A stretch of DNA of 30,958 bases from Methanoculleus sp. UBA208. Its GTDB lineage: Archaea; Halobacteriota; Methanomicrobia; Methanomicrobiales; Methanoculleaceae. How positions within the stretch are numbered: position 1 is the first letter of the stretch; each line of letters starts with the position of its first letter. Of the stretch, positions 7,089-15,666 are shown one piece after another. Below the pieces are notes generated by a model. It searched no databases and was not told the origin of the DNA. It saw only the letters and a program-made list of their open reading frames with translations. The stretch spans positions 12,471-43,428 of the forward strand of contig NZ_DAFZ01000008.1 of assembly GCF_002498065.1 (NCBI RefSeq), read 5' to 3'. A program made the translations under genes and the position numbers.

Positions 7089-7706
7089 ATGATGCAGGAG
7101 GCGGAGAGAGAGGTGGCGATAGAGAGACTTGCGGCGGTCATCGGCGAATGCCGGAAGTGCCCCCTCTGGGAAAATACCCACCACGCGGTCCCCGGGGAGG
7201 GGGCCGCCGGGGCCGACCTCATGCTCATCGGCGAAGCGCCGGGGAAACAGGAAGACCTCACCGGGAGGCCGTTCGTGGGGCGGGCGGGGAAACTCCTCGA
7301 AGGCCTTCTTTCCGGGATCGGTCTCTCACGGGACGATGTCTTCATCGCAAACATCGTCAAGCACCGGCCGCCCGGGAACCGCGACCCCCGGGACGAGGAG
7401 ATCCGGGCCTGCACCCCGTACCTCGAGGAGCAGATCCGGATCATCGGGCCGAAGGTGATCGTGATGCTGGGGCGGCACTCGAGCAGGTATATCCTCTCGT
7501 TCCTCTCCGTCGAGTTCGATCGGATCACGGAGATCCGGGGGACGGTCTACCAGGGCGTCCTCTTCGGCCACCTGGTCCGCCTCATCCCCACCCTCCACCC
7601 TGCCGCCGCGCTCTACAACCCGGCATACCGGGAAGCGCTGGAAGAAGATTTCGGGATCATCGGGCGCGAACTCGCGGAATTTGGAGGATCTGAGACACAG
7701 AACTGA
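7089..7706 (+). CDS. Family 4 (type IV) uracil-DNA glycosylase
   Basis: Removes uracil from DNA to start base-excision repair of deaminated cytosine. Family 4 features: the GEAPG motif (residues 49-53 of the 205-residue form), GRPFVGRAGKLL, and HPAAALYNP near the C-terminus. Family 4 enzymes bind a [4Fe-4S] cluster through four Cys. Here Cys21 and Cys24 (CRKC) and Cys108 are present, but the third ligand, normally in a VxKCRPP motif, is His92 (IVKHRPPGNRDP). The frame is open from 7047; ATG 7089 (or 7092) fits the usual family N-terminus better, but neither start has a clear ribosome site. A Nudix gene follows six bases downstream. Confidence 0.88.
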   Translation: MMQEAEREVAIERLAAVIGECRKCPLWENTHHAVPGEGAAGADLMLIGEAPGKQEDLTGRPFVGRAGKLLEGLLSGIGLSRDDVFIANIVKHRPPGNRDPRDEEIRACTPYLEEQIRIIGPKVIVMLGRHSSRYILSFLSVEFDRITEIRGTVYQGVLFGHLVRLIPTLHPAAALYNPAYREALEEDFGIIGRELAEFGGSETQN

Positions 7707-7712
7707 AGGGCC

Positions 7713-8144
7713 ATGGCAAAAGAGCGATCATATGGTGCGGTCGTCGTCCGGCAGGATACGAATCCCCAGTATCTCATCCTGCAGTACGGGGCCGGGCACT
7801 GGGATCTGGTGAAGGGACACGGCATGCGCGGCGAGAGCGAGGAGGAGACGGTGCTCCGCGAACTTGAGGAGGAGACCGGGATCACCCGGGCCACGTTCGT
7901 CCCCGGGTTTCGGGAGGAGGTCCACTACTTCTTCCAGCGCCGGGCACACACGGTCTACAAGGAGGTCGTCTACTATCTTATCGAGACCCCGGAAGAGGAG
8001 GTGACGCTCTCGGACGAGCATATCGCCTATAAGTGGCTCCCGCGCGATAAAGCGCTGCAGACGATCACCTTCGCGAACTCGAGAAGGGTCGTTGCCGGGG
8101 CGCACGAGCACCTGAAGGCACTTCGGAGCCCGAAGAGCGCGTGA
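7713..8144 (+). CDS. Nudix hydrolase, diadenosine tetraphosphatase (Ap4A hydrolase) type
   Basis: 143 residues with a perfect Nudix box at Gly35-Ile57 (G-x5-E-x7-RELEEETGI), the Mg-binding pyrophosphatase motif. The N-terminal SYGAVVV and the WDLVKGH stretch before the box match bis(5'-nucleosyl)-tetraphosphatases of the Ap4A hydrolase type, which clear dinucleoside polyphosphates. The exact substrate is inferred. It begins six bases after the UDG stop and was probably co-transcribed with it, a pairing that suits nucleotide-pool and DNA housekeeping. It converges with the DUF1622 gene, leaving 23 bases between the stops. Confidence 0.85.
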   Translation: MAKERSYGAVVVRQDTNPQYLILQYGAGHWDLVKGHGMRGESEEETVLRELEEETGITRATFVPGFREEVHYFFQRRAHTVYKEVVYYLIETPEEEVTLSDEHIAYKWLPRDKALQTITFANSRRVVAGAHEHLKALRSPKSA

Positions 8145-8167
8145 CCGAGAACCTGGCCCGCTCATCA

Positions 8168-8500
8168 TTACATTTTTCTCTCCTCGGGAAGTTCTTTCAC
8201 CTCCTGTCCGAGGAAGTAACTTACGACGGTCCTGATGGCGACGAGCGCCCCGAGGATGGTCAGATCCTCGAGTGTCGGTTCGAGGATGGTCTTTAAGACA
8301 TCGGCGGCAACGAAGAACTCGAGACCGATCAGGATGCGCGTGGTGAAGAACCACCTGATGTCGTGGTAACTCTGCTTTCGGAGGCGCGTCTCCCGCGCCA
8401 GGAGCTCGACGATCGCGATCGCCGCTCCGTAGACGATAAAGAGCGCCCCGAACGTCCCGAGGACTATCTCGGCGATCCCGATGAACGTCTCGAGTACCAT
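8168..8500 (-). CDS. DUF1622 family small membrane protein
   Basis: 110 residues with about three hydrophobic helices: VLETFIGIAEIVLGTFGALF, a middle helix around RILIGLEFFVAADVLKTIL, and a C-terminal one around LGALVAIRTVVSYFLG. Spacing and the RILIGLEF..VAADVLKT signature match the DUF1622 family, whose function is unknown. The frame continues upstream to 8605, but a TATA-like CGTATAAG at 8534-8541 and the family's usual N-terminus support ATG 8500. Confidence 0.75.
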   Translation of the reverse strand: MVLETFIGIAEIVLGTFGALFIVYGAAIAIVELLARETRLRKQSYHDIRWFFTTRILIGLEFFVAADVLKTILEPTLEDLTILGALVAIRTVVSYFLGQEVKELPEERKM

Positions 8501-8533
8501 ATGCCCCCGGCCGGGCATATCGGCGACGGGGGG

Positions 8534-8541
8534 CTTATACG
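8534..8541 (-). promoter_or_regulatory. TATA-like box before the DUF1622 gene
   Basis: Minus-strand CGTATAAG would place the RNA start near 8512, about ten bases before ATG 8500. It lies in the gap between the importer ATPase 3' end and this gene. Confidence 0.4.
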
Positions 8542-8573
8542 TTACTGGGCCCGGGAGAGGCGCCCCCGGACTC

Positions 8574-9341
8574 TCAGGCGCTCTCCGGTTCCAGGGGCAC
8601 GACAAAGCGGTAGCCGTTGTACCGCTCGACCGTCACGGGAACACCGTAGACCGCCTCGATGGTCTCCGGCGTCACCACGTCGGGGCTCCCCGCGGCGTGG
8701 ATGACGCCGTCCTTTAAGAGAATGAACCGGTCGGCGTAGCGGAGCGCCATGTTCAGGTCGTGCATCGTCATCACCGCGGCAACGTTGTGCTCCGTCGTCA
8801 CCTGCCTGACGATCCCGAGGATCTCGAGCTGGTTTCTGAGGTCGAGGCTGCTCGTCGGTTCGTCGAGAAGCAGCACCCGCGGCTCCTGCACGAGCGCTCT
8901 TGCGATGCTCACCTTCTGGAGTTCCCCGCCGCTCATCTCGTCGATGTAGCGCAGCGTCAGGTATTCGAGGTGGAGCATCCGGATCGCCGCCTCGACGATC
9001 CGGATATCCTTTTCCGTCACGTCCCACCCGATATGCGGCCGGCGCCCGAGGAGGATCGCGTCGAAAACGGTCATCCGGCCTGCCTCGCATCGTTGCGGGA
9101 CGTAACCCACCTTCCGGGCGATCTCCATCCTGTCTGCGGTGAGGAGGTCCGCTCCCTCGACGAGGACCGACCCGGCCTTAGGCCGCAGAATGGCGTTCAT
9201 GCACTTCAAGAGCGTCGTCTTCCCGACGCCGTTCGGGCCCAGGATTGCGAGGACCTGGTGGGGCGAGAGTTCGAACGTGATATCCCGGATGACCGGGGCG
9301 CTCCGGTAGGTGAACGCCACGCCGGCGACATCGAGGATCAT
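8574..9341 (-). CDS. ABC importer ATP-binding protein, iron-complex/cobalamin (FecE/BtuD) type
   Basis: 255-residue cytoplasmic ATPase of a type II importer. Walker A is GPNGVGKTT (35-43), the signature MSGGE is at 136-140, Walker B LLLDEP around 157-162, and the switch His is near 194 (MTMHDLNM). It belongs to the family that powers uptake of ferric siderophores, haem, cobalamin and related metal complexes. Its ATG overlaps the permease stop (ATGA at 9338-9341), so translation is coupled. Last gene of a binding protein-permease-ATPase operon. Confidence 0.92.
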   Translation of the reverse strand: MILDVAGVAFTYRSAPVIRDITFELSPHQVLAILGPNGVGKTTLLKCMNAILRPKAGSVLVEGADLLTADRMEIARKVGYVPQRCEAGRMTVFDAILLGRRPHIGWDVTEKDIRIVEAAIRMLHLEYLTLRYIDEMSGGELQKVSIARALVQEPRVLLLDEPTSSLDLRNQLEILGIVRQVTTEHNVAAVMTMHDLNMALRYADRFILLKDGVIHAAGSPDVVTPETIEAVYGVPVTVERYNGYRFVVPLEPESA

Positions 9342-10450
9342 CGCCGGTACCCCCGTAAGAGCAGGTAGATGAAGACCGGCGCGCCTAAAAATGCCGTGAG
9401 CACGGCGACGGGAAGGATATACGGCGCCACGATGACCCGGGCGACGGTATCGGAGGCGAGGAGGAGGATCCCGCCCATCACGCAGGAGCCGGGGATAAGA
9501 TAGCGCTGGTCGTCGCCGATGAGTCTCCTCACCATGTGCGGACAGACCAGGCCCACGAACCCGATGACCCCCAGGAACGAGACGATCACGGCGGAGACAA
9601 GGGCCGCGACGACCATCCCGATATCCCGCACCGCTTCGACGCTGACGCCGAGCCCTTTTGCGGTCTCGTCGCCGGCGTCGATCGCGTTGTAGTTCCAGCG
9701 GTTCGCGATGAAGTAGAGCGAGGCCGCCACGGTGACGAGGGCCATGATCCCGAGTTCCTGCCAGCTGGCCCGGCCGACGTCGCCGAACGTCCAGAAGACG
9801 ACTGCGGCGAGCTGGGTGTCGTCGGCGAAGTACTGGAGAAACATCGTCCCCGCCGTGAAGAGGGAGGAAAGGGCGACGCCGGCGAGCACCATCACCTCGG
9901 GGGAGGCTCCCCGCAGCCGGGAGATCAGGAGGATCACCGCGGTAGCGAGGAGGCAGAAGATGAACGCGACCATCGTCGTCAGGTAGGGGTTGTTTACGGT
10001 GACGGCGTCGGCGATCGTCGACTGCATCTCTCCCGCGCCGAGGAGGATGACCGAGACGGCCGCCCCGAATGCGCCGGCGTTGGAGATGCCGAGCGTGAAC
10101 GGCGACCCGAGCGGGTTACGAAGGATCGACTGCATGGCGACGCCTGCCACCGAGAGCCCCACCCCGGCGACGATCGCGGCAAGCGCCTGCGGGAGGCGGA
10201 TGTTCCAGACGATCCGGTCGGTGCTGGATACTTCGAGAACGGCGTCGGGGTTGAGGAGCAGGGTTATCCGGTCGGCGATACCGTTCACGATGGAGAGGAG
10301 GACGTCGTACGGAGGGATGCCGACCGCACCGACCGATATGGATACGATCAGGAGGAGGAAGAGGAGGACTACCCCGCCGAGTATCCAGAGGTGCTTTCGC
10401 CGCACGTAGCCCAGGTAATCTCTCGGGATGGTCCCGTCTGCAAAGTGCAT
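9338..10450 (-). CDS. FecCD-family ABC importer permease
   Basis: 370-residue polytopic membrane protein of the FecCD/BtuC family. It has an N-terminal helix after RRKHLW, the GxxMQSILRNPLGSPFTLGISNAGAFGA block typical of the family (read around residues 104-131), several further helices, and the cytoplasmic coupling region near FVGLVCPHMVRRLIG. GGAGGG about ten bases before ATG 10450 supports the start. It lies between the binding protein (30 bases upstream) and the ATPase (overlapping). The substrate is not fixed by sequence; iron-siderophore or corrinoid is likely. Confidence 0.92.
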   Translation of the reverse strand: MHFADGTIPRDYLGYVRRKHLWILGGVVLLFLLLIVSISVGAVGIPPYDVLLSIVNGIADRITLLLNPDAVLEVSSTDRIVWNIRLPQALAAIVAGVGLSVAGVAMQSILRNPLGSPFTLGISNAGAFGAAVSVILLGAGEMQSTIADAVTVNNPYLTTMVAFIFCLLATAVILLISRLRGASPEVMVLAGVALSSLFTAGTMFLQYFADDTQLAAVVFWTFGDVGRASWQELGIMALVTVAASLYFIANRWNYNAIDAGDETAKGLGVSVEAVRDIGMVVAALVSAVIVSFLGVIGFVGLVCPHMVRRLIGDDQRYLIPGSCVMGGILLLASDTVARVIVAPYILPVAVLTAFLGAPVFIYLLLRGYRR

Positions 10451-10480
10451 CTCTTCATACCCTCCTGTTCGAGCCCGACG

Positions 10481-11647
10481 TTACAGCTGGATCTCCTCAA
10501 AGCCGAGGTTCCGGTACTGGTTGTTGTGCTCGCCGAAGACCGGTTTCCCGACGAAGAACGTGTAAATCTCGTCCGCTTTCTCCTCGGGGTCGATGTCGGC
10601 GAACCGGTCGGGGTAGAGGGTCTTGCCGATGAAGTAGGCGTTGGCGAGCACAGTCTCGTAGTTTGTGCTGTAGAAGTTGTACGGGAGAACACCGTAGACC
10701 CGGCCTTCCTTTGCGGCGGAGAGGCCCTGGAGTGCGGGGTCGTTCTTCAGTTCCCCGATCGCCCCGTCGCTCTCCATCTGGATGGTGCCGACGTCGATGA
10801 AGATGTACCCGGGGTCCCAGTCGACGAGCGCCTCTTTCGCGACGTCGGCGTGGGCGGTGCCGAGTCCGGCCGCGACGTTCTTCGCGTGCACCCAGGAAAA
10901 CGGCGGGTAGGCGGGTTCTGTGGAGATGATGCCGTGGGCGCCCGCCGAGGAGACGCCGCCGACGTAGACCGTCTTCTGCTCGCTCTCGGGGATATCGGCG
11001 GTCCGGGATTCGAGGTCGGCGATCGTCGCCTCGATGTAGGCGATCACCTCTTCGGCCCGGTCCTCCTTCCCGAGGACCTCGCCCATCGTGCGGAGCCCGG
11101 TGTACATCTCCGCCTGCTCGGCGTCGTTCCTGAGCGAGCCGTAGGGGAACGCCACGACCGGGATGCCGGTCTTTGTCTCGAGTTTGTCGGCCTCGGCGGC
11201 ACTGGTGCCGTATGCCGTTCCGGTGGACCCTGTCTTGAAGATGACCGCGGGACCGATGCCGAGGATCTTCTCGGGGTCGTCCTTGCCCCTGAACTCGCCG
11301 ATCAGGGGAAGGTCTTTGAACTGCGACCCGTAGGCGAGGGCGTAAGGCCGGCCTTCTATCGGGTGCTCCCTCGTCTCCTGGTCGTCGACACCGACGGCGA
11401 GGTCCTGGCTCTGCAGGTAGACGAGGTAGCGGAGGCACCCGGAGCCCGAGCAAACGACGCTCTCCAGGTTCGACGGGACGGTGACCGTCCTGCCGAACCC
11501 GTCGGTGACCGAGGCCGTCTGGCCGGTGGGGCCCTGGGCGGTGGCCGGAACGTTATCGGTGCCGGTGCACCCTGCGGCGAGCATAAGCACAACAAGGGCC
11601 GCAAGCACCGCGGCCGCGAGGAATCCTTGGTATCGAGACTGGGTCAT
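10481..11647 (-). CDS. Substrate-binding lipoprotein of the iron-complex/cobalamin-type ABC importer
   Basis: 388 residues: a signal peptide with lipobox (LMLAAGC, Cys27), then a type III periplasmic-binding fold. VTDGFGRTVTVP is the standard opening of the Fe3+-siderophore/vitamin B12 binding family, and two lobes are joined by a long helix. Anchored on the outer face of the membrane, it captures the metal complex for the permease and ATPase encoded downstream. The promoter TATA lies so close that the RNA probably starts within a few bases of ATG 11647. Inverted repeats flank this promoter, suggesting regulation, perhaps by metal. Confidence 0.9.
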   Translation of the reverse strand: MTQSRYQGFLAAAVLAALVVLMLAAGCTGTDNVPATAQGPTGQTASVTDGFGRTVTVPSNLESVVCSGSGCLRYLVYLQSQDLAVGVDDQETREHPIEGRPYALAYGSQFKDLPLIGEFRGKDDPEKILGIGPAVIFKTGSTGTAYGTSAAEADKLETKTGIPVVAFPYGSLRNDAEQAEMYTGLRTMGEVLGKEDRAEEVIAYIEATIADLESRTADIPESEQKTVYVGGVSSAGAHGIISTEPAYPPFSWVHAKNVAAGLGTAHADVAKEALVDWDPGYIFIDVGTIQMESDGAIGELKNDPALQGLSAAKEGRVYGVLPYNFYSTNYETVLANAYFIGKTLYPDRFADIDPEEKADEIYTFFVGKPVFGEHNNQYRNLGFEEIQL

Positions 11648-11731
11648 ACTAACATCAATTGTCGTAACACTGTTTATTATAGTTATCGAATTAAGGCCTA
11701 TCTGGTATGACTAAATGCAAATAAGTGTTAC
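11643..11731 (-). promoter_or_regulatory. Promoter of the ABC importer operon with flanking inverted repeats
   Basis: The minus-strand TATA box is CTATAATAAAC (plus 11672-11682), placing the RNA start at about 11650, nearly leaderless. GTCATAC (11643-11649) is matched by GTATGAC (11705-11711), and GTAACAC (11664-11670) by GTGTTAC (11725-11731). The pairs interleave rather than nest, so they look more like protein-binding half-sites than one hairpin. The remaining sequence up to 11918 shows no gene. Confidence 0.5.
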
Positions 11732-11918
11732 CCGTGCCGATGTTCGGCCGTGGCGGTTCACGGGCCAAAACCACGTGTGCCGTATCTGCCGCGCTCCCTG
11801 ATGGAAACCGGGTCCGTTCCCGCGGGATGGATAACTATTATGGGCGACCGGGCTAATCCCTGAAACAGGACACCGGTCATGCAACACCGGCACGACCGGC
11901 ATAGAGCGAGGGATATGC

Positions 11919-13967
11919 ATGCCGGAGAGAATGTTAACCGAATCCGAGGGATACCGCCTGCTGGACTCGTGCGGGATACCCGTGCCGCCCCACCACCTGG
12001 CTACCAGCGCCGGCGACGCCCGGGCGGCCGCCGGACGGATAGGCTACCCCGTCGTCATGAAGGTCATCTCTCCGGAGATCGTCCACAAAAGCGATGTCGG
12101 CGGGGTCATCACCGGAATCGAGGGGCCCGACGAGGCTGAAGAAGCTTTTTCGGCCATTATGCAGAACAGTGCCGCCCATGCCCCGGAGGCGAAGGTCGCC
12201 GGCATCATCGTGGAGAAGCAGATGCCCGGAGGACTCGAAGTGCTGATCGGCGGGAAGACCGATCCGTCGTTCGGGAAGGTCATCACGTTCGGCCTCGGAG
12301 GCAAACTGGTGGAACTCCTCGAAGACGTCTCCATCCGCGTGCTCCCCGTCACCGACGACGAGATCCGCAGGATGATCCGGGAGATCGAGGGCTACCGGCT
12401 TATCCGTGGGTACCGGGGAGAGCCTCCGAAGGACGAGGAGGCGCTTGTCGGTGTCATCGCCGCAATGGCCCGTGTCTTCATCGAGGACCCCCGGATTCGG
12501 GAATTCGACCTGAACCCGGTCATCGTGTATGAGAAAGGTGTCAGCGTCGTCGATGCGAGGATCATCGTCGGGGATACCGTCGGGGGCGAGGCCGCCCGCC
12601 TCAGGGTCCGGGCACCCCCGGATATCTTCTACCCGGCCTCCATCGCCGTGATCGGCGCCTCCGCGAGCCCGAACAAGGTGGGCTACTCCGTCCTCCGGAA
12701 TCTGCTCTCTTTTCCCGGGAACCTCTATCCGGTCAATCCGTCCCGAACAGAACTCTTCGGGCGAAAGGCCTACCCCTCCGTTGCAGAGATCCCGGGCCCG
12801 GTCGACTGGGCGGTCATCGCTGTCCCTGCCCGTGTCGTCCCGGGGGTGATGCAGGAGTGCGGGGAGAAAGGCGTCCGGCTCGCGGTCATCGTCACCGCCG
12901 GATTCCGCGAGATCGGCGGTGAGGGCGCAGCCCTCGAAGAGGAGGTCGCAAAGATAGCGAAGAGGCATGGGATCCGGATCATCGGCCCGAACTGCCTCGG
13001 GATCATGATGCCGCATCAGGGGATCAACGCCACGTTCGACCCGGTCTCGCCGAGGGCCGGGGACGTCGCCTTCATCTCCCAGAGCGGCGCGATCATCACC
13101 ACCGTCGTCGACTGGAGCCTCTCTGAGGAGTTCGGGTTCTCAACTGTCATCAGCGTCGGGAACCAGGCGGATCTCGGGTTCGAGCACTACCTCCGGTTCG
13201 CCGAGCAGGACGAAAAAACCCGGTCGGTCACCCTGTACGTCGAGGAGATCCAGGACGGGCGCGGGTTTGCCCAGATTGTGCGTGAGGTTGCCGGGAGAAA
13301 ACCGGTGGTGGCGGTGAAGTCCGGGTCGTCACGGAAGGGCAAGGCTGCGGCATCGTCCCATACCGGCTCGCTTGCCGGGAGTTATGACGTCTACGTCGCG
13401 GCATTCAGGCAGGCGGGGGTGATCCCGGCCCGGAGCCTGCGGGACGCCTTTAATCTGGCGGAGCTTCTGGCATCCGAAGGCTGCCCGCGAGGCAACCGTG
13501 CGATCGCCGTCACCAGTGCGGGAGGGTTCGCCGTCCTCGCCTCCGACTACGCCGAGGAGTACGGGGTCGATATGGTCGACCTCCCGGATGACGTGCTTCG
13601 CGAATTGAGCGCGTTCCTGCCGCCGTTCTGGAACCACTCAAACCCCATGGATATCCTCGGGGATGCCGACGCCACCCGGTTCGCCGCTCTCTTCGACGTG
13701 CTGATCCGTCACCAGGACTTCTGGGATATCGCGTTCGTGATCGCCGTGCCGACCACGGTCGTAGATCCGGCGCACGTTGCAAACGAGATCGTCCGGTTCT
13801 CCCGGAACACGGAGAAGATGGTGGTGGGCTGCATGCTCGGCGGCGACAGCATCAGGAGCGGCCTGCGCATCCTCAGGGGTTCCCGGATCCCGAACTTCGA
13901 AGAGCTTGAGGATGCGTTCAAGGCGGTGGGAAGCATCCTGGAGGTCAGGACCGCCCGGAAAGGGTGA
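11919..13967 (+). CDS. ADP-forming acetate/acyl-CoA synthetase, fused beta-alpha type
   Basis: 682 residues. Residues about 1-225 are the ATP-grasp (beta) domain, with the conserved IVHKSDVGGV around His56. Residues about 235-330 are the CoA-binding Rossmann domain (SIAVIGASASPNKVG). The rest is the succinyl-CoA-ligase-like (alpha) domain, with the phosphohistidine loop SSHTGSLAGS at His481. The family converts acyl-CoA, ADP and phosphate to acid, CoA and ATP, or the reverse. Substrates range over acetate, other short acids and aryl acids, so specificity is inferred. The beta-then-alpha order on one chain is a known variant. GAGGGA a few bases before ATG 11919 is a good ribosome site. It stands alone between promoter and terminator. 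Confidence 0.9.
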   Translation: MPERMLTESEGYRLLDSCGIPVPPHHLATSAGDARAAAGRIGYPVVMKVISPEIVHKSDVGGVITGIEGPDEAEEAFSAIMQNSAAHAPEAKVAGIIVEKQMPGGLEVLIGGKTDPSFGKVITFGLGGKLVELLEDVSIRVLPVTDDEIRRMIREIEGYRLIRGYRGEPPKDEEALVGVIAAMARVFIEDPRIREFDLNPVIVYEKGVSVVDARIIVGDTVGGEAARLRVRAPPDIFYPASIAVIGASASPNKVGYSVLRNLLSFPGNLYPVNPSRTELFGRKAYPSVAEIPGPVDWAVIAVPARVVPGVMQECGEKGVRLAVIVTAGFREIGGEGAALEEEVAKIAKRHGIRIIGPNCLGIMMPHQGINATFDPVSPRAGDVAFISQSGAIITTVVDWSLSEEFGFSTVISVGNQADLGFEHYLRFAEQDEKTRSVTLYVEEIQDGRGFAQIVREVAGRKPVVAVKSGSSRKGKAAASSHTGSLAGSYDVYVAAFRQAGVIPARSLRDAFNLAELLASEGCPRGNRAIAVTSAGGFAVLASDYAEEYGVDMVDLPDDVLRELSAFLPPFWNHSNPMDILGDADATRFAALFDVLIRHQDFWDIAFVIAVPTTVVDPAHVANEIVRFSRNTEKMVVGCMLGGDSIRSGLRILRGSRIPNFEELEDAFKAVGSILEVRTARKG

Positions 13968-13977
13968 GCGGTTCCGA

Positions 13978-14013
13978 CTGTCCCGTGACGACCCGTATCC
14001 GGGCGGCGGACAG
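13978..14013 (+). terminator. Hairpin after the acyl-CoA synthetase gene
   Basis: CTGTCC (13978-13983) pairs with GGACAG (14008-14013), with an inner CCCG/CGGG stem. It begins ten bases after the stop and is followed by a pyrimidine-rich stretch, though without a long T-run. Confidence 0.4.
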
Positions 14014-14046
14014 TAAAACCTGTTTCCCTCCAGATTCCCGGAAACC

Positions 14047-14053
14047 TTTTATA
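14047..14053 (+). promoter_or_regulatory. TATA box of the MBL-rhodanese gene
   Basis: GAAACC (possible BRE) immediately precedes TTTTATA. The RNA would start near 14077, and GGGAGATGA at 14104-14112 then serves as the ribosome site for ATG 14120. Confidence 0.6.
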
Positions 14054-14119
14054 CGCCTCCCCTGTATTCCGCCACATCAGAACGAATGACGGGTTCCATC
14101 ACCCGGGAGATGAATACGG

Positions 14120-15526
14120 ATGCTGTTTGAGAAGATTAAGTCCGATATCCTTGCTCACAATTCATACGTCATCGGAGCGGGCGGAGAGATGGCGGTCATC
14201 GATCCGAGACGCGACTGTCAGGTCTACACGAACATTGCCGAGCACGAGAACATGAAGATCACGAAGATCTTCGAGACGCACAAGAACGAGGACTATGTCA
14301 TCGGCTCCCGGGAACTCGCCAACCCGACCGGGGCGGAGATCCTTCACGGGGCACGGGAGGAGTTCAGGTTCGGCACCCCGGTCCGGGAAGGAGAGATGTT
14401 CAGGCTCGGCCCGCTCGAGTTTGAAGTCCTGGAGACGCCCGGCCACACCGTAGAAAGCATATCGCTCCTGCTCCGTGACCGGTCCGTCTCCGACGACCCG
14501 TTGATGGTCTTTACGGGCGATGCGCTCTTTGCCGGCGATGTGGGGAGGACCGATCTCGCCGGCGAGGATAAGCGGCGGGAGGCCTCGGAGATGCTGTACG
14601 CGAGCCTGCACGAGAAACTTCTCCCTCTCCCGGACAGCGTGATCGTCTGTCCTGCCCACGGCGCAGGTTCGGTCTGCGGCGGGAATATCAGCGACCGGGA
14701 GTATTCGACCATCGGGTTTGAAAAGGCGACGAACGAGTTGCTCTCCCTCTCGAAGGAAGAGTTCGTCGAGCGCAAGGTGAACGAACGGCTCTACGAGCCG
14801 CCGTATTTTGCCATGATGCGGAAACTCAACCGGGAAGGCCCGCCCCTGATCCACAACCTGCCGCACCTGCGGGCTTATACGGCCAGGGAGATACGATCGC
14901 TCCTGGACCGGAAGGCGCAGATTGTCGACATCCGGTCGCCGACGAGCTTCGCCGGCGGGCATATCCCCGGGACCCTCAGCATCTGGCGGAACGGCCTGCC
15001 CCTCTACATGGGCTACTACTTAAATTACGAGGACCCGATCATCCTCGTGGACGACTTCAACCTGGGCATGGACCGCGTGGTGCGCCATTTCGTGCGGCTC
15101 GGCTACGACAACATCGCGGGATACCTCGCGGGTGGGTTTGCAGCCTGGTTCAGGCAGGGCGAGGAGATCGAGCGCTCCGGCACCTGGTCCCCCTCCGACC
15201 TCGCGGAGCACCTGGACGACCCGTCGGTCTGGGTTCTCGACGTCAGGAATGTCAACCACCGGGAGGAGGACGGCCACATCGAGGGCTCCCACCACATCTA
15301 CGTCGGAGAGCTCGAAGAGCACCTGGCAAAGATCCCGGAGGAGAAGCAGATCGTCGTCCACTGCGACGTCGGGTTCAAGGGGAGCCTTGCGGCAAGCATC
15401 CTTGAGAAGCACGGGTTCCGGCACGTCACCAACCTGCTCGGCGGCACCATCGGCTGGGAGGCGGCGAATTATCCGCTGGTTAAGGAGGAGGAGGAGAAAC
15501 CCCTTTCCGCCTCTCCGGCGCCGTAA
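14120..15526 (+). CDS. Metallo-beta-lactamase fold / tandem rhodanese protein (ETHE1-like)
   Basis: 468 residues: an MBL-fold domain (about 1-240) and two rhodanese domains (about 265-350 and 365-455). Proteins of this layout handle persulfides and other reduced sulfur. The first metal motif, normally HxHxDH, reads H54-K-N56-E-D58-Y59, so two of the His ligands are replaced. The later ligands His109 (TPGHT), Asp134 (FTGDALFAGD) and His180 (PAHG) are kept. The first rhodanese domain has no active-site Cys in its loop (LVDDFNLGMD). The second keeps it, Cys415 in VVHCDVGFKGS. Actinobacterial relatives with HxHNDY are known, but loss of the second His is a further step. Catalysis by the MBL domain is therefore uncertain. 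It has its own promoter. Confidence 0.88.
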   Translation: MLFEKIKSDILAHNSYVIGAGGEMAVIDPRRDCQVYTNIAEHENMKITKIFETHKNEDYVIGSRELANPTGAEILHGAREEFRFGTPVREGEMFRLGPLEFEVLETPGHTVESISLLLRDRSVSDDPLMVFTGDALFAGDVGRTDLAGEDKRREASEMLYASLHEKLLPLPDSVIVCPAHGAGSVCGGNISDREYSTIGFEKATNELLSLSKEEFVERKVNERLYEPPYFAMMRKLNREGPPLIHNLPHLRAYTAREIRSLLDRKAQIVDIRSPTSFAGGHIPGTLSIWRNGLPLYMGYYLNYEDPIILVDDFNLGMDRVVRHFVRLGYDNIAGYLAGGFAAWFRQGEEIERSGTWSPSDLAEHLDDPSVWVLDVRNVNHREEDGHIEGSHHIYVGELEEHLAKIPEEKQIVVHCDVGFKGSLAASILEKHGFRHVTNLLGGTIGWEAANYPLVKEEEEKPLSASPAP

Positions 15527-15553
15527 GGGCCGGGGTGGTGGTGCAGGTTGGTT

Positions 15554-15581
15554 CGGGTCGTGTCTCCCCATCCACGACCCG
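15554..15581 (+). terminator. Nine-base-pair hairpin after the MBL-rhodanese gene
   Basis: CGGGTCGTG (15554-15562) pairs perfectly with CACGACCCG (15573-15581) around a ten-base loop, 28 bases after the stop. No T-tract follows, so it could be an RNA 3' end or a processing structure. Confidence 0.4.
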
Positions 15582-15666
15582 GCATGCCGTTCCCGGCCAG
15601 TAAACTGGTGCATGCCGGAATCTTTATCCGGGAAGTATGCCTCAGGGTGACCGTGGAGGAATGAAC

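Noticed and set aside
9536..11710. Very long plus-strand open frame opposite the ABC importer genes
   Set aside because: It is antisense to three well-supported genes and is an effect of GC-rich codon use; its product is low-complexity Asp/Arg/Val-rich.
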